Origin: JACQHM01 sp964535215
Lineage (GTDB): Bacteria; Methylomirabilota; Methylomirabilia; Methylomirabilales; JACQHM01
DNA length: 9,316 nucleotides
Direction: 5' to 3'
NCBI GenBank assembly: GCA_964535215.1
Contig: CAZHST010000081.1
Location: 1-9,316 of the forward strand
Shown: positions 4,738-9,316 of the stretch, piece by piece
How the letters are laid out: each line of letters begins with the position of its first letter
Numbering within the stretch: position 1 is the stretch's first letter
The notes under the pieces: generated by a model
Seen by the model: the letters and a program-made list of their open reading frames with translations, nothing else
Databases searched by the model: none
Told to the model about the DNA's origin: nothing
Translations under genes and position numbers: made by a program

Positions 4738-5468
4738 GGGCCTTCGTGTTGTACATGGGAGGGCTGGCGATCTTAGGGGCCCGGGCGCTCTGGGAGGGTA
4801 TGATGCCGCCCTACCGGGTGAGCCTCTTGCTGGGGGAGGTCTATGCCATGGGGGTCACCTCTCTCCCCTTCACGATCCTCGGCGCCCTCTTCGCCGGGAT
4901 GGTGGTGGCCATGCAGTCCGCCCATGAGATGGCCCGGTTCGGGGCGAAGCTCTACGTCGGAACGGCGGTCGGGATCGCCATGGTCCGGGGGGTCGGCCCG
5001 GTGCTGACGGGCCTCCTCGTCGGGGGGAAGGTTGGGGCCGGGATCACCGCCGAGCTCGGGTCGATGAAGGTGACCGAGCAGATCGATGCCCTCCGCATGA
5101 TTGGGACCAGCTACGTCACGATCCTGGTCGTCCCTCGGGTCCTGGCGGGCATCATCGTGTTCCCCCTCCTGACGGTCGTCGCCGATTTCGTCGGCATGAT
5201 GGGAGGACTGCCGATCGCCCTCTTCGAACTAAAGGTGGATGCCAGGCTCTACTGGAACGGCATCTACCAGATCGTCACCCTTCACGATGTCTTCACCGGC
5301 CTCGGCAAAGCGGCCATCTTCGGCCTCCTCATCGGCTGCCATCAGGGTTTGAGCTTGGAGGGGGGGACCGCCGAGCTCGGGCGGGCGACCACGATGACGG
5401 TGGTGCTCATCGGCCTCGCCATCCTCATCGCCGATTTCTTTCTCCAGAAACTCAGCTTCCTCCTGTAG
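4734..5468 (+). CDS. mlaE: MlaE-family lipid ABC transporter permease
   Basis: This is the inner-membrane permease of an MCE-type phospholipid transporter; it pairs with the MlaF ATPase and contacts the MlaD ring. The 244-residue protein has an amphipathic N-terminal stretch and about five or six hydrophobic segments. It carries the family signature AELGSMKVTEQIDAL at about 106-120 (E-x-G-x-M-x-V-x-E-Q-I-D-A-L), preceded by GVGPVLTGLLVGGKVGAG. The motif GMVVAMQSAHEMARFGA (about 55-71) matches the conserved QxxxxLxxxGA region. The start is GTG 4734, overlapping the lipoprotein stop as GTGA, with GCGGAG upstream. The stop TAG lies within the Shine-Dalgarno sequence of the next gene. All hallmarks appear intact. 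Confidence 0.93.
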   Translation: MRAFVLYMGGLAILGARALWEGMMPPYRVSLLLGEVYAMGVTSLPFTILGALFAGMVVAMQSAHEMARFGAKLYVGTAVGIAMVRGVGPVLTGLLVGGKVGAGITAELGSMKVTEQIDALRMIGTSYVTILVVPRVLAGIIVFPLLTVVADFVGMMGGLPIALFELKVDARLYWNGIYQIVTLHDVFTGLGKAAIFGLLIGCHQGLSLEGGTAELGRATTMTVVLIGLAILIADFFLQKLSFLL

Positions 5469-5477
5469 GAGGATGGC

Positions 5478-6245
5478 ATGGAGCCGCTTGGAAGACATGA
5501 CAGGGTGCCGGAGGCGGTCATCGAAGCGAAGGGGCTCGCCAAGGCCTTCAACGGGCGCCGGGTCCTGGACGACGTAGACCTCCTGATGCGCCGCTGCGAG
5601 GTCATCAGCATCCTCGGCGGCAGCGGGGCGGGGAAGAGCACGCTCCTCAGGCTCATCGCCGGCCTGAGCAAACCGGATCGGGGGAAACTCCTCCTCTTTG
5701 GCCGGGATATCGTGCCGCTGGAGGAGCAAGAGCTGATCCCCATGCGGCAGCGGATGGGGATGGTCTTCCAGGGGGCGGCCCTCTTCGACTCCCTCACCGT
5801 CGGGCAGAATGTGGCCCTTCCTTTGCGGGAGCACACCCGGCTCAGCAAGGCCGAGATCCGCGAGCGGGTGGCCGAGGTCTTAGCGAAGGTGGGCCTCCCA
5901 GGGATTGAGGGCTACTATCCCCACGAGCTCTCGGGGGGGATGCGGAAACGGGTAGGGATCGCCAGGGCCTTGGTCCTCCAGCCTGAGGTGATTCTCTTCG
6001 ACGAGCCGACGGCAGGCCTGGACCCGACCAACGCCAAGATGATCTGTGAATTGATCGCCGCGCTCCGGAGGGATGTCTGCGAGACCTCGGTGGTGGTCAC
6101 CCATGATCTCCCCTGCGCCTTCATGATCTCGGACGAGGTGGCCCTGCTCCACAGAGGCCGCATCGTGGAGATGGCCAGCCCTCGGGAGCTGCAACAATCG
6201 TCCCACGAGGAGGTGCGGGCCTTCCTAGCGGGGGCCCTGCGGTAG
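5478..6245 (+). CDS. mlaF: MlaF-family lipid ABC transporter ATPase
   Basis: This cytoplasmic ATPase powers the Mla/MCE lipid transporter. All ABC motifs are present: Walker A GGSGAGKST (47-55), Q-loop Gln98 in VFQGAALFDSLTV (a pattern typical of MlaF), signature LSGGMRKRV (151-159), Walker B ILFDE with Glu176, D-loop AGLDP, and H-loop His209 in VVVTHD. At 255 residues it is close to the usual MlaF length. ATG 5478 follows AGGAGG (5467-5472), which overlaps the mlaE stop. The unusual feature is an N-terminal extension of about 12 residues (MEPLGRHDRVPE) before the first strand. The strict spacing with mlaE and mlaD supports one operon. Confidence 0.95.
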   Translation: MEPLGRHDRVPEAVIEAKGLAKAFNGRRVLDDVDLLMRRCEVISILGGSGAGKSTLLRLIAGLSKPDRGKLLLFGRDIVPLEEQELIPMRQRMGMVFQGAALFDSLTVGQNVALPLREHTRLSKAEIRERVAEVLAKVGLPGIEGYYPHELSGGMRKRVGIARALVLQPEVILFDEPTAGLDPTNAKMICELIAALRRDVCETSVVVTHDLPCAFMISDEVALLHRGRIVEMASPRELQQSSHEEVRAFLAGALR

Positions 6246-6262
6246 AGAAGGGGAGGTGCAGC

Positions 6263-7324
6263 ATGGAGCCTCGACGTGGTGCCCAGCTCAAGGCTGGGAT
6301 CTTTGTGGTGGTGGTCCTCCTGCTCTTCGCCGTCTCGATCTTCGTCCTGGGGGGAAAGACGCGATATTTTGAACGGCATCAGACCCTCATGGCCGCCTTT
6401 TCCAACGTGGCGGGCCTCTTGGAAGGGACGCCGGTCAGACTGGCAGGGGTCACGGTGGGCCGGGTGAGCCGGATCCGCTTCCCCTCCGATCCAGAGGAGG
6501 AGAAGATCCTCGTCGAGCTGAAGATGGCGGCGGAGACGGCGGGGCGGATCCGGCGGGATTCCGTGGCCAGGATCGAGACCCTGGGGTTCCTGGGGGATAA
6601 ATACATCGAGATCAGCGGGGGCAGCCGGGGGCAGCCGGGCCTGAAGGAGGGGGAGACCATCAAGAGCGAGGAACCGATGGATTACCAGGCCCTCCTCGGC
6701 GAAGGGAAGGAGGTCTTAGCGCGGGCGGCAACGATCGCTTCCTCGCTCGATGAGGTCATTTCCGCCTTCAAAGAGGCGGGGACAGGACAGGTGGTCGCGG
6801 AGACGGCCAGCTCCCTCCGCCGTGTGACGGCGGCGATAGAGCAGGGGAATGGCCTCCTCCCGTGGTTGATCAACGATCCCGAGAGCAGGCGCTTCGCCCA
6901 GGACCTTCGCAAAGCCTCCCAGGCTGTGGCGGCCATCTCCGGCGAGTTAGCGAAGGGCCAGGGCCTCCTCCACGACCTCCTCTACGATGAAGAAGGCGCC
7001 GCCACCGTGAAAGACCTGTCGCAAACCCTGGCAGGCCTCCGCTCTTTTCTGGCCGAGGTCAGGGAGGGGAAGGGGGCCCTGGGTGCGTTGGTCTTCGATC
7101 AGCGCTCCCGCGAGTTCGTGCAGGATCTGGAGCGGACGTCGAAAAACCTCAAGGAGATTACCGGAAAGATCGCCCAGGGCGATGGCACCTTGGGGGGCAT
7201 CATCATCGATCCGACCCTGTATGAGGACCTGACCGACCTCCTGGAGGGAACCAAGCGAAGCACCATCTTACGATGGGTGATCCGGTCCACGGTCAACTCG
7301 GGGCGCCGGGCGAAAGCGAAGTGA
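6263..7324 (+). CDS. mlaD: MlaD-family MCE-domain substrate-binding protein
   Basis: This periplasmic lipid-binding subunit is anchored in the inner membrane; MCE proteins form hexameric rings or tubes through which lipids pass. Residues about 11-30 are a single membrane segment with no lipobox. Residues about 38-118 are the MCE domain (FSNVAGLLEGTPVRLAGV, then VGRVSRI and ETLGFLGDKYIEIS). The C-terminal half is helical and has four regularly spaced copies of a GxGxLxxLxxD motif at residues 195, 232, 269 and 306, exactly 37 residues apart. E. coli MlaD (about 183 residues) lacks such a long tail; longer versions are known in other phyla. The start ATG 6263 has GGGGAGG six bases upstream. The tail ends in basic residues (GRRAKAK). 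Confidence 0.93.
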   Translation: MEPRRGAQLKAGIFVVVVLLLFAVSIFVLGGKTRYFERHQTLMAAFSNVAGLLEGTPVRLAGVTVGRVSRIRFPSDPEEEKILVELKMAAETAGRIRRDSVARIETLGFLGDKYIEISGGSRGQPGLKEGETIKSEEPMDYQALLGEGKEVLARAATIASSLDEVISAFKEAGTGQVVAETASSLRRVTAAIEQGNGLLPWLINDPESRRFAQDLRKASQAVAAISGELAKGQGLLHDLLYDEEGAATVKDLSQTLAGLRSFLAEVREGKGALGALVFDQRSREFVQDLERTSKNLKEITGKIAQGDGTLGGIIIDPTLYEDLTDLLEGTKRSTILRWVIRSTVNSGRRAKAK

Positions 7325-7336
7325 TGGAGGGGCGCG

Positions 7337-7493
7337 ATGATCGAGCGGGACGGACGGGTGGTCACCTTTCACTTCACGAGAGTAGAGGCAGATGAGGTCT
7401 TCCTGGTCGGGGACTTCAACAACTGGAACGAACGGTCCCACCTGATGGTGAAGGAAGGGGACCGGCATTGGGTCCTGAAGATGGACCTTCCTT
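7337..7493 (+). pseudogene. Remnant of a CBM48 glycogen-binding domain gene
   Basis: The first ~52 codons after mlaD match the N-terminal half of a CBM48/AMPK glycogen-binding fold, with the hallmark GDFNNWN. Full domains continue for a further 30-40 residues (typically GxYxYKFxVDG after this point), which are absent. The ribosome-binding site and spacing suggest the intact ancestor was the last gene of the Mla operon. Confidence 0.5.
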
Positions 7494-9271
7494 CACTTGA
7501 CAAGGCTCAACCGCTCAGCTATTATCCTCCCCATTATCCTCCCAATCCCTCAGCCCTGTCTCTGTTGAACTGCTGCGAAGCGTCGGTGGAGGGGATCTTG
7601 AGCCAGGGCATCTGCTCCCGCAGGCAATGGCTGATCTTCCTGGGGGCCCTTACCCTGATCTACGCCTTCTGTACGCTCCTTCACCTGGGCGGCCCGTTCA
7701 TCTACGATGACGGCGAGGCCTGGTATTCCGTGGCGGTCCGGGAGATGGGGGCTGAGAACAACTGGTCCCTGCCCCGCTTTCAGGGGCTTCCTATCAGCAA
7801 ACCCCCCTTAGCCTTCTGGTTGATGAGGCTCTCAACCCTTGTCTTCGGAGAGTCAGAGCTGACGTTCCGCTTACCCTCGGCACTGTTCGGGCTTGGGGGA
7901 GTCCTCCTGACCTTCGCCTGGGGATCACAGCTCTTTCACCTCCGGACTGGCCTCCTGGCCGGGCTCATCTTAACGACCAGCTTTCAATACTTCTGGCTCT
8001 CCCGGAAGGCCCAGCTCGACATGCCCTACACGTTCTTCATCGTTGCGGCCCTGATCGCCTTCTCCCTAGCCGTCCAGAAGGGGCGACCCCGGCTCCTCCT
8101 TTCCACGGGGGCCTTCATGGCCTTGGCGGCCATGATTAAGGGGCTTGGAGGGGTCCTCTTGCCGGTGGCCGTCATCACTCCCTTCGTCCTCTTCAGGAGG
8201 GCCTGGCGCATCCTGGTCCGATGGGAGGCCCTGGGGGCTTTTCTCCTCTTCGCCGCTTTGACGATCCCGTACTACGCCCTACTGGACCGGTCCTTCGTCG
8301 CTTCCTTTTTCCTGCGTGATCACCTCGAGCGGTTCCTGACAGGGGTGGATGTGGTCAGGCCCTTCTACTGGTACCTGGGCGTCCTCCCCAACGCCTTCTT
8401 CCCCTGGAGCCTCTGCCTCCCGTTAGCCTTTTCTTTTCTCCGCTCGAAGAAGGCCGAGGAGGAGCTTTCGTTCCCCCTCTTCTGGTTCTCAGCGTGGTTT
8501 CTCATCATCTCCGCTTCAGCCGGGAAGCAGGAGCACTACTTCCTCCCCCTCCTCCCCCCGTTGGCCCTTGTGACCGCCCGGGCCCTCGAACGGTCGGCGG
8601 AGGCAGCCCGGTCTCCTGGCCTTCGGCTGACGCTTATGGCTGTAGCGTTAGAGGTTCCCCTCGCGGTCTTGGGTTATGCGATCTTCTTGGGAAGGCAAGG
8701 GGCATTGGACATGAGAACCTTCGCCGCCTTTGCCCTCTTGATCGGGACGAGTGGGGCGGTCCTCTTCTCCCTGAGGAGAGCGGGGCCGGAGCGGTCCCTC
8801 TTCAGCATCCTGGGCCTTTCGGTCCTCACCTTTTTCATCCTTGCGGTCTTCGGCCTGCCTCCCCTCGAACGGGCCAAGTCCGTTGAGCCCGTCGTCGAAG
8901 AGATCCGGTCGGTCGTTGGAGGGCATCCGCTGGTCGCTTTCGGCCACACCTACATCCCAACACCTCGGGTCACCTATTACCTCAACCCCCCAAAGCCCAT
9001 CATCAGGTACACTACAGAGGAGGCGCTGGAACGTTTCTTAGCCAGAAGGCAGGACGAATACCTCATCATGACACCAGACATGCTCGAGGGGCTTCGGGAG
9101 GAAAATCGCAGCCGGTTGGGTCGCCTCGCCGGTCGGATCGAGCATCCCCACCACCGCTACATCCTCTTCGCCCCCTCTCGTGGTGGAAGGGCTGAAGGGG
9201 GAGCTCCCAAGCTTGGTGTGGCTAGGTTCCTCGAAGAGCCCTGTCGTGGGGGGGCTCTTTCTTTGAGGTGA
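7337..9271 (+). CDS. ArnT/PMT-like membrane glycosyltransferase, in frame with a truncated CBM48 domain
   Basis: The single open frame has two unrelated parts. Residues 1-52 are the start of a CBM48/AMPK glycogen-binding domain (VFLVGDFNNWN at 21-31, WVLKMDLP at the break) that stops at about half length. Residues 53-87 are low-complexity (SYYPPHYPPNPSALSL). From residue 88 on there is a complete GT-C glycosyltransferase of the PMT/ArnT type, which moves a lipid-linked sugar to a periplasmic acceptor. It has a first membrane helix (98-117), an acidic YDDGEAWY loop (123-130, the probable catalytic acidic site), KPPLAFW (155-161), about eleven hydrophobic segments, and a soluble C-terminus. ATG 7337 has GGAGGGG upstream and follows mlaD by 12 bp. 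However, TTG 7598 has its own GGAGG and lies downstream of a near-consensus promoter, and would give 557 residues, close to ArnT length. I think the glycosyltransferase starts there and the fusion is a scar. Confidence 0.75.
   Translation: MIERDGRVVTFHFTRVEADEVFLVGDFNNWNERSHLMVKEGDRHWVLKMDLPSLDKAQPLSYYPPHYPPNPSALSLLNCCEASVEGILSQGICSRRQWLIFLGALTLIYAFCTLLHLGGPFIYDDGEAWYSVAVREMGAENNWSLPRFQGLPISKPPLAFWLMRLSTLVFGESELTFRLPSALFGLGGVLLTFAWGSQLFHLRTGLLAGLILTTSFQYFWLSRKAQLDMPYTFFIVAALIAFSLAVQKGRPRLLLSTGAFMALAAMIKGLGGVLLPVAVITPFVLFRRAWRILVRWEALGAFLLFAALTIPYYALLDRSFVASFFLRDHLERFLTGVDVVRPFYWYLGVLPNAFFPWSLCLPLAFSFLRSKKAEEELSFPLFWFSAWFLIISASAGKQEHYFLPLLPPLALVTARALERSAEAARSPGLRLTLMAVALEVPLAVLGYAIFLGRQGALDMRTFAAFALLIGTSGAVLFSLRRAGPERSLFSILGLSVLTFFILAVFGLPPLERAKSVEPVVEEIRSVVGGHPLVAFGHTYIPTPRVTYYLNPPKPIIRYTTEEALERFLARRQDEYLIMTPDMLEGLREENRSRLGRLAGRIEHPHHRYILFAPSRGGRAEGGAPKLGVARFLEEPCRGGALSLR
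7497..7525 (+). promoter_or_regulatory. Near-consensus sigma-70 promoter for the glycosyltransferase
   Basis: TTGACA (7497-7502, 6 of 6), a 17-bp spacer and TATTAT (7520-7525, 5 of 6). It lies inside the open frame, just after the CBM48 similarity ends, and predicts a transcript start near 7532, about 65 nt upstream of TTG 7598. Confidence 0.65.
7588..7600 (+). promoter_or_regulatory. Internal Shine-Dalgarno and TTG start for the glycosyltransferase
   Basis: GGAGG (7588-7592) lies five bases before an in-frame TTG (7598-7600). The protein from here begins LSQGICSRRQW and enters the first membrane helix about ten residues later, as expected for a GT-C enzyme. Confidence 0.5.
9234..9264 (+). 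terminator. Hairpin with T-rich tail at the glycosyltransferase 3' end
   Basis: AAGAGCCC (9234-9241) pairs with GGGCTCTT (9252-9259) across a 10-nt loop, followed by TCTTT. It lies within the last codons of the glycosyltransferase. The T-run is short and interrupted, so termination may be partial. Confidence 0.45.
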
Positions 9272-9293
9272 GCGTTCAGAAAGGAGGTGGGTG

Positions 9294-9316
9294 TTGGGGA
9301 AGCGTTGGCTGGGGAT
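9294..9316 (+). CDS. Start of a further gene, cut by the window edge
   Basis: A strong Shine-Dalgarno sequence (AAGGAGG, 9281-9287) lies six bases before TTG 9294, which would read MGKRWLG to the edge. A GTG at 9291 in the same frame is possible but too close to the site. Too little is visible to name a product. Confidence 0.35.

Noticed and set aside
5229..5848. Long minus-strand frames antisense to mlaE/mlaF
   Set aside because: They are shadows of high-GC coding sequence opposite well-conserved genes.

Overview
The window looks like a GC-rich chromosomal segment from a diderm (Gram-negative-type) bacterium. The main reason is an Mla/MCE phospholipid-transport operon (lipoprotein, permease, ATPase, MCE protein) followed by a membrane glycosyltransferase. 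The phylum cannot be fixed from sequence alone; an environmental lineage such as Methylomirabilota, Nitrospirota or Desulfobacterota would fit, but that is a guess. The left 4.2 kb is accessory DNA and the right 5 kb is a conventional envelope operon.

Positions 1-2141 (minus strand) hold a partition/replication-like cassette. From upstream to downstream it has a small gene of unknown function (1872-2141), a consensus-like sigma-70 promoter (1795-1823), a MerR-type helix-turn-helix protein, a ParA-type ATPase, and a winged-helix protein that starts at GTG 786 and runs off the left edge. No recognisable ParB is present. The two genes that flank the merR-parA pair both carry tandem 15-bp DNA repeats inside their coding sequence, read as pentapeptide repeats. 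The two arrays are unrelated in sequence. One (ACTGCAGTA core) lies just upstream of the operon promoter; the other (GGAACCTTCC core) flanks the winged-helix domain. They could be centromere or iteron sites embedded in genes. A perfect 16-bp inverted repeat sits at the extreme left edge.

Positions 2142-4260 are a graveyard of broken mobile DNA. A 10-bp dyad lies in an intergenic stretch. A plus-strand pseudogene encodes a second winged-helix domain similar to the one at the left edge. It runs into the truncated 3' end of an IS701-like (DDE) transposase on the minus strand. Next comes a short plus-strand ORF with a good promoter and ribosome-binding site, which may be the N-terminus of another transposase. 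This debris appears to have removed the signal peptide and native promoter of the Mla-operon lipoprotein.

Positions 4246-7324 are the Mla-type operon: lipoprotein remnant, MlaE, MlaF and MlaD, tightly spaced or overlapping. Together they should form an inner-membrane ABC importer/exporter of lipids with an MCE protein in the periplasm. The MlaD homologue has four regular 37-residue repeats in its C-terminal half. A single open frame (7337-9271) then fuses a truncated glycogen-binding (CBM48) domain to an ArnT/PMT-like membrane glycosyltransferase. A near-consensus promoter and an internal TTG start with a Shine-Dalgarno site suggest that the glycosyltransferase is really expressed as its own ~557-residue protein. 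A hairpin-T-run follows at its 3' end, and a further gene seems to begin at the right edge.
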